Assembly: GCF_014189455.1 (NCBI RefSeq)
Contig: NZ_CP050296.1
Span: 4,150,001 to 4,214,000, forward strand
Direction: 5' to 3'
Origin: Mesorhizobium huakuii
Lineage (GTDB): Bacteria > Pseudomonadota > Alphaproteobacteria > Rhizobiales > Rhizobiaceae
Length of the DNA: 64,000 nt
Of this stretch, positions 38,893-48,086 are shown piece after piece. Numbering within the stretch: the stretch's first letter is position 1; each line of letters starts with the position of its first letter. The position numbers and the translations under genes were made by a program. The notes under the pieces are model-generated. The model made no database searches, was not told the origin of the DNA, and was given only the letters and a program-made list of their open reading frames with translations.

Positions 38893-39663
38893 ATGACCAA
38901 TGCAGCAAAAAGCTTCCTCGAGATCCAGAACATGGAAGCGCTCTACGGTCAGGCGATCCTTGCCGTGCGCGACGTGTCGCTCAAGGTCGAGCAGGGCAAG
39001 ATCGTTGCCCTGCTCGGCGCCAACGGCGCGGGCAAGACCACCACGCTGAAGGCGGTTTCCAATCTGCTTGGACCAGAGCGCGGCAAGGTCAGCCGCGGCA
39101 GCATCCTCTGGCAGGGCGAGCCGGTCAGCGGCCTTTCGGCGTCTCGGCTCGTCGCCAAAGGTGTCGTGCAGGTGCTGGAGGGCCGCCATTGCTTTGCGCA
39201 ATTGACGGTCGAAGAAAACATCCTCTCCGGCGGCTTCCTCCGCAAGCCGGGCAGGGCAGACCTGCAGCGCGACGTCGAACGGATCTACACATGGTTTCCG
39301 CGCCTCAAGGAGAAGCGCAAGGTGAAGGCCGGCCTGACTTCCGGGGGCGAACAGCAGATGGTGGCCATCGGCCGCGCGCTGATGACCAAGCCGAGCCTTG
39401 TGCTGCTGGACGAGCCGTCGATGGGTCTCGCGCCGATCATCGTGCAGGAAATCTTCGAGATCATCCGCATTCTGAACCGTGAGCAGGGCGTCAGCTTCCT
39501 GCTTGCCGAGCAGAACGCCAATCTCGCGCTCCGCTATGCCGACTACGGCTACATCCTCGAAAACGGTCGCGTCGTTCTGTCGGGAACGGCAGAGGAACTG
39601 CGAGCCCGCGAGGATGTCCAGGACTTTTACCTGGGTGGTGCCAATGTCGCCAAATCACACTGA
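38893..39663 (+). CDS. branched-chain-type ABC transporter ATPase (LivF-like)
   Basis: A 256-residue ATPase with Walker A GANGAGKTTT, signature TSGGEQQMVAIGRAL, Walker B LVLLDEPSMGLAP and the LivF-type QVLEGRHCFAQLTVEENI. The chosen ATG at 38893 lies 28 bases after the binding-protein stop; an upstream in-frame start would run inside that gene. Second ATPase of the importer. Confidence 0.9.
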   Translation: MTNAAKSFLEIQNMEALYGQAILAVRDVSLKVEQGKIVALLGANGAGKTTTLKAVSNLLGPERGKVSRGSILWQGEPVSGLSASRLVAKGVVQVLEGRHCFAQLTVEENILSGGFLRKPGRADLQRDVERIYTWFPRLKEKRKVKAGLTSGGEQQMVAIGRALMTKPSLVLLDEPSMGLAPIIVQEIFEIIRILNREQGVSFLLAEQNANLALRYADYGYILENGRVVLSGTAEELRAREDVQDFYLGGANVAKSH

Positions 39664-39711
39664 CCGCTTCGCCCGCGCCGGGTGAGGTCGCCAATTTCAG
39701 GACAATGCAAA

Positions 39712-40980
39712 ATGACACAGATCGATAAGGCCTGGGGCGCAGGTCCCAGCGCTCGCTATGAGACGCTCGCGGAACGGTTCCGGCCAATATTTGCTGAGAT
39801 TGCCTCCGGCGCGGTCGAGCGGGAGCTTGGCCGCGAACTGCCAGTGACGGAGATCGCGAAATTGAAGCAGGCGGGCCTGGGCGCGCTGCGCATACCTGAA
39901 GCCGAAGGTGGCCTTGGCGCGACGCTGCCAGAACTCGCCAACATCCTGATCGAGCTGTCGGAGGCCGATTCCAATATCACCCAGGCGCTGCGCGGTCATT
40001 TTGGGTTTGTCGAGGATATCGTCAACAAGACATCCGGCGAGAGCCGCAAGCGCTGGGCGGAGCGGATTGCCCGTGGCGAGATCGCCGGCAATGCCTGGAC
40101 CGAGATCGGCGATGCCAAACGGGACGTCTTCTCGACCCGCATCTCGAACAAGGGCGGCAAGCTGGTGCTCAACGGCACCAAATACTACACCACCGGCTCG
40201 CTGTTCGCCGACTGGATCGATGTCGGTGCGACGGGGCTCGATGGGGAAGGCATCGTGTTGCAGGTGCGTCGCGACGACCCGGGCGTCAATGTCGTCGACG
40301 ACTGGGACGGTTTTGGCCAGACGCTCACGGCCAGTGGCACCACGACCTTTACCGATGCCACGGTCGACCCGGACGATGTCGTCGTCGACGATGACAAGTT
40401 CCGCTATGGCGCTGCCTTCTACCAGCTGGTGCATCTTGCCACCCTTGCCGGCATCGGCCGGGCGATAGCCAACGAGACTGCCGCCGCCGTCGCCGCCCGC
40501 CAGCGCTCATACTCCAATGGCGCAGGCCCACGCTCGAGCCAGGATCCGCAAGTGCTTCAGGTCGTCGGCCGCATTCGCAGCAACGCCTATGCGGCTGGCG
40601 CCATCGTTTTGCAGGTCGCGCAAGCCATCGAACGCGCTTATCAGGCGCACTTTGCCGGCGATGCCGATGCAGAGGAAAAGGCCAACGCCATCGCCGAACT
40701 CGAGACATCGCAGGCGGTGACGGTGGTCACGAATCTGGTTCTTGAAGCGGCGACGATCATCTTCGATGCGCTGGGCGCCTCCTCGACCAGGAAGCCGATC
40801 GGCCTCGATCGCCATTGGCGCAACGCCCGCACGCTGTCTTCGCACAACCCGCGCATCTACAAGGATCGCATCGTTGGCGACTACGCAGTCAATGGCTCGC
40901 CACCACCCTATCAGTGGCGGATCGGGCGCAGCCCGTCGCCGACTCCGATCGCTCTGGTGATCGAGGCTGCCGCGAAATAG
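39712..40980 (+). CDS. acyl-CoA dehydrogenase-fold flavin monooxygenase (DszC/SfnB-like)
   Basis: A 422-residue flavoprotein of the acyl-CoA dehydrogenase fold. Motifs NAWTEIGDAKR, GTKYYTTGSLFADWIDVGA and the C-terminal DRHWRNARTLSSHNPRIYKDRIVGDYAVNG are those of DszC/SfnB/TdsC-type FMN enzymes that oxidise sulfur or nitrogen compounds, rather than of beta-oxidation dehydrogenases. It closes the operon that starts with the DszA-like monooxygenase, so uptake plus two flavin monooxygenases suggest sulfur scavenging from an organic compound. A flavin reductase is not seen in the window. Confidence 0.8.
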   Translation: MTQIDKAWGAGPSARYETLAERFRPIFAEIASGAVERELGRELPVTEIAKLKQAGLGALRIPEAEGGLGATLPELANILIELSEADSNITQALRGHFGFVEDIVNKTSGESRKRWAERIARGEIAGNAWTEIGDAKRDVFSTRISNKGGKLVLNGTKYYTTGSLFADWIDVGATGLDGEGIVLQVRRDDPGVNVVDDWDGFGQTLTASGTTTFTDATVDPDDVVVDDDKFRYGAAFYQLVHLATLAGIGRAIANETAAAVAARQRSYSNGAGPRSSQDPQVLQVVGRIRSNAYAAGAIVLQVAQAIERAYQAHFAGDADAEEKANAIAELETSQAVTVVTNLVLEAATIIFDALGASSTRKPIGLDRHWRNARTLSSHNPRIYKDRIVGDYAVNGSPPPYQWRIGRSPSPTPIALVIEAAAK

Positions 40981-41021
40981 GCGAAATCGACCTGCGACGG
41001 ATCGTCGGATTCGCCTAGGAA

Positions 41022-41064
41022 GCGCACATACTTTGCTGGCAACCAACAGGCAAAGTATGTGCGC
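41022..41064. terminator. 15-bp inverted repeat between convergent genes
   Basis: Perfect 15-bp arms GCGCACATACTTTGC (41022-41036) and GCAAAGTATGTGCGC (41050-41064) around a 13-base loop, between the convergent stops at 40980 and 41133. It lacks a T run, so it is a likely but not classical bidirectional terminator. Confidence 0.55.
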
Positions 41065-41132
41065 GTGGCTTGGTCAAACGCGCCGTGGCCGCTGTGGGCG
41101 AAGGCGCCAAAGAACCGCCGTTAGGCAATGGG

Positions 41133-41975
41133 TCAGCGTAGACCTTTCACCTTCGCCAGAATATCGTCCGAAAGCGCCGAGACGAGTGCCTTGTCGGCGC
41201 CCTTGCTCGGGATCAGGACGAATTCAACATCCTCCAACTGCGGCAGGCGGTCGATTTCCTTCAGGCCCGAAGGCGACATGCTTTGCGGTTGCACCAGAAC
41301 CCCCATGCCGGCGCGGGCGGCAGCCGTCAGCCCGCTCAGGCTTCCACATGTGCAGACAATGCGCCAAGGCATGCGGTGTCGTTCGAGCACTTCCAGCGCA
41401 ATGCTGCGCGTGACGCTCGGCGGCGGGAAGGCGATCAGCGGCAAGGCCGCGAGCGACAGGACGTGTTCCGGATCGCGGGCGAGCCAGACAAGCGGCTCGC
41501 GATAGACGAGCCGACCACGGCTGTCGCCCAGCCGGCGCTTGGCAAGGACGAGATCGAGCTCGCCATTGTCCTGCATCTGGTAGAGCACTCCGCTCAGCGC
41601 GACGGTCAGTTCAAGATCAACGGATGGGTGAGACCGGACGAAATCCTCCAGCACCAGCGGCAGGCGGCTGGTAACCAGGTCCTCGGATACGCCGAGCCTC
41701 AAGGTGCCCCGCAGCCGCTGCGCGGTGAACAGCGCCTGGACCTGTCCTTCTATGGACAACATGGTTCGGGCATGGCCAAGCAGGGCTTCGCCGTCTGGCG
41801 TCAGCACCACCTTGTGCGTGTCGCGGGCCAGCAACTGCCTGCCAAGCGCCGCCTCCAGCTTGCTGATGTGCTGGCTGACGGTGGATTGCCCGAGCCCCAG
41901 CCTCTCGGCCGCGAGGGTAAAGCTTCCCATCTGCTGGACGGTGACGAAGCTGCGAAGTTGGGCCAGATCGAGCAT
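41133..41975 (-). CDS. LysR-family transcriptional regulator
   Basis: A 280-residue LysR protein with the N-terminal winged helix-turn-helix (LDLAQLRSFVTVQQMGSFTLAAERLGLGQSTVSQHI) and an effector-binding domain starting near residue 90 (GTLRLGVSEDLV). It lies divergent from a bile-acid-type symporter with 93 bases between starts, the usual arrangement for a LysR regulator and its target. The gap contains the AT-rich TATCTCAAATTGCGATAACTG stretch, overlapping a possible LysR T-N11-A site. Confidence 0.9.
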   Translation of the reverse strand: MLDLAQLRSFVTVQQMGSFTLAAERLGLGQSTVSQHISKLEAALGRQLLARDTHKVVLTPDGEALLGHARTMLSIEGQVQALFTAQRLRGTLRLGVSEDLVTSRLPLVLEDFVRSHPSVDLELTVALSGVLYQMQDNGELDLVLAKRRLGDSRGRLVYREPLVWLARDPEHVLSLAALPLIAFPPPSVTRSIALEVLERHRMPWRIVCTCGSLSGLTAAARAGMGVLVQPQSMSPSGLKEIDRLPQLEDVEFVLIPSKGADKALVSALSDDILAKVKGLR

Positions 41976-42068
41976 GAGTATCTCAAATTGCGATAACTGT
42001 TATTTCTTGTATCCAGTTTCGCAATGCACGAAAAGACGGCGTTGGACCCACTCGGGAACGAACATGTC

Positions 42069-43070
42069 ATGCGCCGTTTTCTGCCGGACACCTTTCTGAT
42101 CCTGCTGTTGTGCACCGTCGCGCTGGCGTCGGTCGCGCCTGCAACCGGGGCGTTCGCGGGATGGTTCGCGGTCGCGACCAATCTTGCCGTGGCGCTTCTG
42201 TTCTTCCTGCATGGGGCGCGGCTCTCGCGCGATGTCGTTGTTGCCGGCCTGATGCATTGGCGCCTGCACCTGGTGATCCTTCTGACGACCTTTGGTCTGT
42301 TCCCGCTGCTGGGTCTGGCGCTTAGCTATCTGCCTGCCGCGATCCTGCCCAAGCCGCTCTACCTCGGCATTCTGTTTCTGTGTGTCCTGCCGTCGACGGT
42401 CCAGTCCTCGATCGCGTTCACCTCGATGGCCGGTGGCAATGTCCCCGCGGCCATCTGCTCGGCGTCCGCCTCCAACATCTTCGGCATGTTCCTGACCCCC
42501 TTGCTCGTCGGGCTGCTCTTCTCCATGGGTGGTCACGGCGGATTTTCGTGGGATGCGGTGAGCCAGATCCTGATGCAACTGCTCTTGCCCTTTGCGCTCG
42601 GACAGTTGCTGGAACCGCGGATCGGCAAGTGGATACGCGCTCGCAAGACACTGCTGATGCCTGTCGATCGCGGCTCGATCCTGATGGTCGTCTATCTGGC
42701 CTTCAGCACGGCTGTCGCCGAGGGGCTGTGGCACATGTTCTCGCTGCGCGACATCGCCGTGGTCGTTGTCGCCGACATGGTGTTGCTTGGGCTGGTGCTT
42801 CTGCTCACGACCTATGGCAGCCGGCTTCTCGGCTTCAACAGGGCTGACCAGATCACGATCACCTTTTGCGGCTCGAAGAAGAGCTTGGCGAGCGGCGTGC
42901 CGATGGCCAACGTCATCTTTGCCGGCCAGGGCGTCGGCACGATCGTTCTGCCGCTGATGCTCTTCCACCAGATCCAGCTCATGGTCTGCGCCATGATCGC
43001 CCAGAAATATGCCCGTGCGGCGCACCGGTCCACCGTGCTGGAAGCCGAACCGACGGCTTCGGTCGCCTAG
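42069..43070 (+). CDS. bile acid:sodium symporter family transporter (SLC10A7/YfeH type)
   Basis: A 333-residue inner-membrane protein with about ten helices. It shows PSTVQSSIAFTSMAGGNVPAAICSASASN and FCGSKKSLASGVPMANVIF, both typical of the SLC10A7/YfeH branch, which is of unknown substrate. I placed the start at MRRFLPDTF, 10 residues before helix 1; an in-frame ATG at 42024 adds a polar leader without a good ribosome-binding site. Probably regulated by the divergent LysR protein. Confidence 0.85.
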   Translation: MRRFLPDTFLILLLCTVALASVAPATGAFAGWFAVATNLAVALLFFLHGARLSRDVVVAGLMHWRLHLVILLTTFGLFPLLGLALSYLPAAILPKPLYLGILFLCVLPSTVQSSIAFTSMAGGNVPAAICSASASNIFGMFLTPLLVGLLFSMGGHGGFSWDAVSQILMQLLLPFALGQLLEPRIGKWIRARKTLLMPVDRGSILMVVYLAFSTAVAEGLWHMFSLRDIAVVVVADMVLLGLVLLLTTYGSRLLGFNRADQITITFCGSKKSLASGVPMANVIFAGQGVGTIVLPLMLFHQIQLMVCAMIAQKYARAAHRSTVLEAEPTASVA

Positions 43071-43405
43071 CTGGGTTTGCGTATATCGCAAGAAGGCCTT
43101 GCGCCCGCAGGCCGGCCTGGACGGTCAATCAGATCTTCGTCTTGATCCGCAGTCGACCTTATTCCGGCCGCGGAGCGTCGCCGGTGAAAGGAGGCACACT
43201 GGACGGCTGGACGATCGACGAGGTCGAGACACCAGCGCCTTACATTGACAAAATCGTTGAGGTTGGTCTTGTGTCGTGGAAACGCGATATCCATGGCCAG
43301 ATCGCGATGTCGGCGACCGATAGTCGACGATATGCATCGAACCGTAACATCGTGCGGCGCATGTCCGCGGTCCGCCGATAGTCCGTGAACGACATGGAGA
43401 ATTAG
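43071..43405. other. intergenic region upstream of a lipoprotein gene
   Basis: No convincing gene. A 65-codon open stretch from a GTG at 43184 to 43381 looks mildly protein-like but lacks a proper ribosome-binding site. Otherwise nothing recognisable; it may be a decayed gene remnant. Confidence 0.35.
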
Positions 43406-43906
43406 ATGCGGAACACGATGCTGGGCTTGGCGGCACTTGCCCTGGCTGCGTGCCAATCGGTTCCCGTGGAGCCGCAACCCGCCGCTGTCGAACCTGCGTC
43501 AGGTCCGGTCGCCCCTCAACCGGTCTTGGCTGCCGCTGCTCCTGCTGGTTCTACAATCATGGATACATCCGTGACGATCACGCCCCCGGCGAAGGGCGTT
43601 CCGGCAAAGTATGCGGCTTTTTCGGGCATGTGGGCTGGACGATTGGAGGGCGCGTATGAAGCCGAAGTCGCCGTGCAAACGATTTCTGCAAACGGCAAGG
43701 TGACGGTCACCTTCGCCTGGGGGAATCTGGGCGACAACAATCCTGGAGAGGCCGCCGGTGAAGGAAGAATTGTTGGGGCCACGTTGAAGCTCGGGCGTCT
43801 GCCGAATGGCGCGGACATCAGCTTGACCATGATGCCTGACGGGACCCTGTCCGTAACCTATGCGCTCGCCGGCCAGACCTATAGGGGCGCGTTCATCAGG
43901 CAATGA
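43406..43906 (+). CDS. small lipoprotein of unknown function
   Basis: A 166-residue protein with a clear lipoprotein signal: a short basic start, a hydrophobic stretch LGLAALALAAC and the lipobox LAAC with Cys16. A Pro/Ala-rich linker of about 40 residues follows. A compact beta-rich domain comes last (FSGMWAGRLEGAYEAEVAVQTISANGKVTVTFAWGN, then GRIVGATLKLGRLPNGADIS, then TYRGAFIRQ), reminiscent of small lipocalin-like barrels. GGAG precedes the ATG. No family recognised. Confidence 0.7.
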   Translation: MRNTMLGLAALALAACQSVPVEPQPAAVEPASGPVAPQPVLAAAAPAGSTIMDTSVTITPPAKGVPAKYAAFSGMWAGRLEGAYEAEVAVQTISANGKVTVTFAWGNLGDNNPGEAAGEGRIVGATLKLGRLPNGADISLTMMPDGTLSVTYALAGQTYRGAFIRQ

Positions 43907-43946
43907 TCGAATCCCAACTGGTCGCCTTGCGGCCAGCCAGCATCCG

Positions 43947-44720
43947 TCAGCCCGCCATCCAGCCGCCGTCCACCATCAAATTGATACCGGTGACGTAGCT
44001 CGCCATGTCGCTGGCAAGGAACAGCGCAGCTCCTGCCACATCGTTCGGGGTTCCGAGTCGCGGCCAAGGCGTGCGCCGGTGTGAATAGTCGAGCGCGTCG
44101 GGGTCGTTGGCCACGCCCGGCTTGCCGGTGATGATCTTGCCGGGTGCGATGGCGTTGCAGACGATCAGGTCGTCGGCGTGGTCGACCGCGATCTGCCGCG
44201 TCATCTGCACGATGCCGCCCTTGCTCACCGAATAGGGAAGGTCGCCCGGGCAGGCGACCATGCCGTGTTGCGAGGAGATGTTGATGATGCGGCCGCGCAC
44301 CTCGTTGACCGGCGCCTGGGCGAGCATCTGCATCACCGCCCGTTTCGAACAGTAGAAGAAGCCGGTCAGATTGACGCCGATGACGCGCTGCCATTGTTCC
44401 GGCGATGTCTCGATCAGATTGGTGCTGGTGTAGATCGCGGCGTTGTTGACCATCACGTCGAGCCGTCCGAACTGCGCGACCGTCGCACTGACCAGCGCAT
44501 CGACGGCGTTCCAGTCGGATATGTCGGTCCGCATGTAAACGGCGGTTCCGCCGGCAGAGCGGATCAACCCCACGGTGCTCTCACCGCCCTCGATCGGCTG
44601 ATCGACCGTGTCGGCGATGACGACATTCGCGCCCTCGGCCGCGAATTTCAGCGCGATCGCGCGGCCGATGCCGGAACTGCCTCCGGTGACGATGGCGGTC
44701 TTGTCTGTGAGCAGGGGCAT
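43947..44720 (-). CDS. SDR family oxidoreductase
   Basis: A 257-residue classical short-chain dehydrogenase with TGGSSGIGRAIAL, NNAA and the catalytic YSVSK after NISSQHG. I chose the start MPLLTDKTAIVTGG, 5 bases after the preceding gene, because the longer frame runs through the end of that gene. Last gene of a six-gene minus-strand operon of ring hydrolases and dehydrogenases; it probably oxidises or reduces a hydroxyl/keto group of the pathway intermediate. Substrate unknown. Confidence 0.85.
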   Translation of the reverse strand: MPLLTDKTAIVTGGSSGIGRAIALKFAAEGANVVIADTVDQPIEGGESTVGLIRSAGGTAVYMRTDISDWNAVDALVSATVAQFGRLDVMVNNAAIYTSTNLIETSPEQWQRVIGVNLTGFFYCSKRAVMQMLAQAPVNEVRGRIINISSQHGMVACPGDLPYSVSKGGIVQMTRQIAVDHADDLIVCNAIAPGKIITGKPGVANDPDALDYSHRRTPWPRLGTPNDVAGAALFLASDMASYVTGINLMVDGGWMAG

Positions 44721-44725
44721 GGTTC

Positions 44726-46060
44726 TTAGCTTTCCCGGGTGACGATGGTTCCGACGTTCGGGCCGATCAGCTTTCCCTCGCGCACGATCTCGCGGCCGCG
44801 CAGGAAGACACCTGTCAGCCGCGCCTGGACCGTCCAGCCGTCGAAGGGCGTATAGCCCGCTCGCGACACCTGATCGGCATTGGCGATCATGCTGGACTGG
44901 CGCGGATCGAGGATGAGGATGTCGGCATCGTAGCCGGTGGCGATCTTCCCCTTGCGCCGGCCAAGCCCGAAGCGCTCGGCCGGATTGCGGGCGCACAGGC
45001 GCACCAGATCGGGCAATTTGATCAGACCCTCGTCGACCAGCTTCAACATCGATTGCAGCAACGTTTGCAACCCCGGCATGCCGCCCGGAATGTCAGCGAA
45101 AGCCGCGTAGGGCGCCGCCTTCTCGGCAAGTGCGTGCGGCGCGTGGTCGGTGGCGACGATGTCGATCAGTCCCGTGCTCAGCGCGGCACGCAGCGCATCC
45201 ACATCATGCGGCGAGCGCAACGGTGGTGAGGCCTTGAGATTGGCGCCTTGCGTCTCATAGTCGGCGGCAGTGAAGAACAGGTTCTGCGGTGTGGTTTCGA
45301 CGCTGGCGTCGGCCATGCCGCGAAGCCGGCTCCACGTCTCGACGCCGAGTTCGGAATTGATCTGGCGGACATGAATTCTGGTCTCGGCCGAGGCGGCGGC
45401 GGCAAGCGCTCGGGCAATGCCGTTGGCCTCCGCCAGCGGCGGCCGGCTGGCCTGAAAGGCGGCGATGGTGCCGGAGCGATCGCGCATTGTGCTGCCGGTC
45501 AGGATCGATTGATCGCCGGGCGAGATGCCGATCAAAGTGTCGCTGCCGGCGAAAGCCTTCAACGCCTCGGCCACGGCGTCGAGTGTCGCGAAGAGGAAGT
45601 CATCGGGCACATCGGCGGTGAACAGCTCGAACGAGACCGGCGCGAGATCGAGCAGGCCTGAGACGTGCGACAGGTCGCTGCTGACCACGGCCTGGAAGCC
45701 GACATCGACATGGATGCAGCCGTCGGTCATCGCCATCTTGTCGGCAAGCCGTTCGGCCGTGGCCGTCCACGGCTCGTCGGTCGGCATGTCGAGCACCGTC
45801 GTCACGCCGCCAAGGGCCGCGGCATGCGTGCCGGAGGAAAAGTCCTCCTTGTGCGTCAGGCCGGGCTCTCGCAGATGTGCATGCGCGTCGACCAGCCCGG
45901 GCAGCAGATAGGCACCGGCCGCATCGAAAACGGTCCTCGCCGAAGCCGTCTCGCCGGGCGCGATCATTGCCGCGATACGGCCGTCGGTGATGCCCACATC
46001 GCGCCGCTCGAACCCATCGGCGTTGACGACGGTGGCTCCCCGGATCAGCGTTTCGAACAT
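44726..46060 (-). CDS. dihydroorotase/allantoinase-like amidohydrolase with altered metal site
   Basis: A 444-residue cyclic amidohydrolase: DAHAHLREPG (His60, His62), the second-site HVRQIN (His230) and ATDHAPH (Asp305) are kept. The bridging carboxylated lysine of the family is replaced by Glu145 (VSFELF where VKLF is expected), and the following metal His lies in ISPGDQ with no His. The enzyme may therefore use a single metal or a Glu-bridged pair, or act on an unusual ureide. Start MFETLIRGA is 22 bases after the upstream gene's stop. It sits next to a second, unrelated allantoinase-type gene. Confidence 0.8.
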   Translation of the reverse strand: MFETLIRGATVVNADGFERRDVGITDGRIAAMIAPGETASARTVFDAAGAYLLPGLVDAHAHLREPGLTHKEDFSSGTHAAALGGVTTVLDMPTDEPWTATAERLADKMAMTDGCIHVDVGFQAVVSSDLSHVSGLLDLAPVSFELFTADVPDDFLFATLDAVAEALKAFAGSDTLIGISPGDQSILTGSTMRDRSGTIAAFQASRPPLAEANGIARALAAAASAETRIHVRQINSELGVETWSRLRGMADASVETTPQNLFFTAADYETQGANLKASPPLRSPHDVDALRAALSTGLIDIVATDHAPHALAEKAAPYAAFADIPGGMPGLQTLLQSMLKLVDEGLIKLPDLVRLCARNPAERFGLGRRKGKIATGYDADILILDPRQSSMIANADQVSRAGYTPFDGWTVQARLTGVFLRGREIVREGKLIGPNVGTIVTRES

Positions 46061-46082
46061 GTCGCCGTTCTCGTTGCTTTTG

Positions 46083-47018
46083 TCAGCCGCGCCGCTCGAA
46101 GCCGGCATGATTGTCCAGCCAGAACCGAGCAATGTCTTCGCGCCGCATAAAGGCGGCCGCCGGGTTTTGCTTCACATGCTCGATCACCTCGCGCAGGCCG
46201 GACGCCCGGTTGGGCTGGCCCATCCAGCGTGCATGGATGCCGATCGTTAGCATGCGGCCGCCTGTCCCGTCCGCCTCGTCGAGCATGTAGTCGATCGCCG
46301 AGCGGCAATCCTCGGCGAAATCGCGCGGATTGCTGTAACCGGGCGCCACCAGATAACGGCTGTCATTGAGCGTCTTGGAATAGGGCACGACCAGGATTTC
46401 CGTGCCCCGATGGTCGAGGAAATAGGGCAGGTCGTCGTTGCAGGGATCGGAGTGGTAGAGGAAGCCGCCTTCCTCGACGAGCAGATCGCGCGTGTTGACG
46501 CTGGGCAGCGAACGGCAGTTCCAGCCGAGGGGCCGCCTGCCCAGCAGTTTCTCGTAAAGCGCGATCGCTTCATGCAGATGGCGCTCTTCCTCGCTGCGCT
46601 CCATGGTCGTGTAGTCGATCCAGCGCAGGCCGTGGCCGAGCAGATCGTGCCGTCGCGTCTTCATCCATTCGATGAAGGGCGGGTTGCGCTCCAGCGCCAC
46701 CGCGCAAGCGGAGATGGTGATCGGGATGTCGTAGCGGTCGAACAGCCGTGCCAACCGCCAGACACCGGCACGGCTGCCATATTCGAAATGCGTTTCGGTG
46801 CCGAGGTCGCGCACCGGCGGACTGGAGGCAAGATTGTATTCGCCCCAATTGTCGTTGCGGCCGTCTTCCAGCCAGGAATATTCCGAACCCTCCTCGTAGT
46901 TGAGCACGAGGTTGATGGCGAGCTTGACGCCGCCGGGCCAAGTGACGAAGGGTGGATGCGGACCATAGCCGACGAAGTCGCGCGGCTGGGGCGGTTGCGA
47001 GGCAGCGCTCTGCGTCAT
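46083..47018 (-). CDS. polysaccharide-deacetylase-fold allantoinase-like hydrolase (PuuE type)
   Basis: A 311-residue NodB-fold protein of the PuuE branch, shown by LAINLVLNYEEGSEYS, EYGSRAGVWRLARLFDRYDIPITISACAVALERNP, HDLLGHGLRWIDY and IGIHARWMGQPNRASGL. PuuE enzymes open the ring of allantoin without the binuclear centre of AllB. Here it is tightly packed with an AllB-like enzyme and dehydrogenases, so it probably hydrolyses a cyclic ureide or imide. True allantoin use cannot be claimed because no other allantoin genes (such as ureidoglycolate enzymes) are seen. Confidence 0.82.
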   Translation of the reverse strand: MTQSAASQPPQPRDFVGYGPHPPFVTWPGGVKLAINLVLNYEEGSEYSWLEDGRNDNWGEYNLASSPPVRDLGTETHFEYGSRAGVWRLARLFDRYDIPITISACAVALERNPPFIEWMKTRRHDLLGHGLRWIDYTTMERSEEERHLHEAIALYEKLLGRRPLGWNCRSLPSVNTRDLLVEEGGFLYHSDPCNDDLPYFLDHRGTEILVVPYSKTLNDSRYLVAPGYSNPRDFAEDCRSAIDYMLDEADGTGGRMLTIGIHARWMGQPNRASGLREVIEHVKQNPAAAFMRREDIARFWLDNHAGFERRG

Positions 47019-47030
47019 GGCAAATTCCTC

Positions 47031-48056
47031 TCAGCTCGTTTCGTTGGCTTCTATCCAGTCCATGTAGGTGTGGAAGGCTTCCTTGCCGGGACGCGGCCGC
47101 CATGTGGTGTCGCGGAGGATGCGGGCGATGTCATAGGCGCCCCACATGCCGCCTTTCAGCCTCACATCCTGGACGATGTTGGCGTCTTCTCCCGATGTCA
47201 CCTCGACTTTCAGTCCGGGCACGCGCTCCTTTGCCCAGTCAATGATCTCGCCGATGGTCTGGCTGGAGCCGGAGCCGATATTGTAGTGGCGGTAATTGAG
47301 GCGCGGCGCATCGATCAGCGCGAGGATCGCGGCGGCAACGTCGGTCGAGACGGTGTAGTCGCCGACCGGCTCCAGGCTGTTCGGCCTGATCGTCTCGCCG
47401 GCCAAAGCCATATGCGCGACGCGGTTGGGAACATGGCGAAAGTTGCGGCTCTCGGTGGCGCGGTCCATCGGGCCGTAGACGGAAGCAAGCCGCACCGAGA
47501 CCGCCGACAGGCCGAATAGGTCGGCATAGCGGTTGGTGACCATCTCGGAGGCGAATTTCGAGATGCCGTAAAGCGTCAACGGCGCGACATAGCCGTCTTC
47601 CGGCAGCGGCTCGCCGCCCCAGTCAGGCCCGTTGTGGCGGTAGACGGAGCCGGAGCTGACATAGACGAAGCGCTTCACCTCCGGCCTCGTACGTGCCCAG
47701 TCCAGCATCCGCACGGTGCCCATGAGATTGACGTCGACGATGCGGGCCGGGTCCTCGGCCTCTGGCTGGCGTTTTGCCTCCGACGCGCTGCCGCGCGAGA
47801 TCGGCGTGATCGTCGCGCCATGCACGATTACCGTGATGCCTTGCTCGTCGAGCGTCGCGGACCAGGCCTTCGGGTCGAGGACATCGGCGGCGATTACTGT
47901 GAGCCGGTCGCGCACCGGGGCGAAATGCTTTTCGGCCGCCGCGTCGAGGCTGGACCGGTCGAGGATCACGGCGCGGGCTTGCGGGTCGCGGTCGAGCCAT
48001 GCGCGTGCGACCACGCTCATGACGAAGCCGGTGCCACCGGTGACGAGCAGCGTCAT
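47031..48056 (-). CDS. NAD-dependent epimerase/dehydratase family protein
   Basis: A 341-residue extended SDR with the N-terminal LLVTGGTGFVMS motif, the catalytic YVSSGSVY and YGISK, and a C-terminal substrate domain. It lies 12 bases before the PuuE-like gene. The family usually acts on nucleotide sugars, but the catabolic context here suggests oxidation or dehydration of another hydroxylated compound. Substrate unknown. Confidence 0.82.
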   Translation of the reverse strand: MTLLVTGGTGFVMSVVARAWLDRDPQARAVILDRSSLDAAAEKHFAPVRDRLTVIAADVLDPKAWSATLDEQGITVIVHGATITPISRGSASEAKRQPEAEDPARIVDVNLMGTVRMLDWARTRPEVKRFVYVSSGSVYRHNGPDWGGEPLPEDGYVAPLTLYGISKFASEMVTNRYADLFGLSAVSVRLASVYGPMDRATESRNFRHVPNRVAHMALAGETIRPNSLEPVGDYTVSTDVAAAILALIDAPRLNYRHYNIGSGSSQTIGEIIDWAKERVPGLKVEVTSGEDANIVQDVRLKGGMWGAYDIARILRDTTWRPRPGKEAFHTYMDWIEANETS

Positions 48057-48086
48057 GCGAACTCCTTTGAAGTTGAACGAAGAGGG

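Noticed and set aside
42024..42068. Upstream ATG for the SLC10-type symporter
   Set aside because: No ribosome-binding site, and it adds a polar leader not expected before helix 1.
43184..43381. Short GTG-started frame of 65 codons before the lipoprotein gene
   Set aside because: The GGAGG lies after, not before, the GTG, and no family is recognised; kept only as a note in the intergenic entry.
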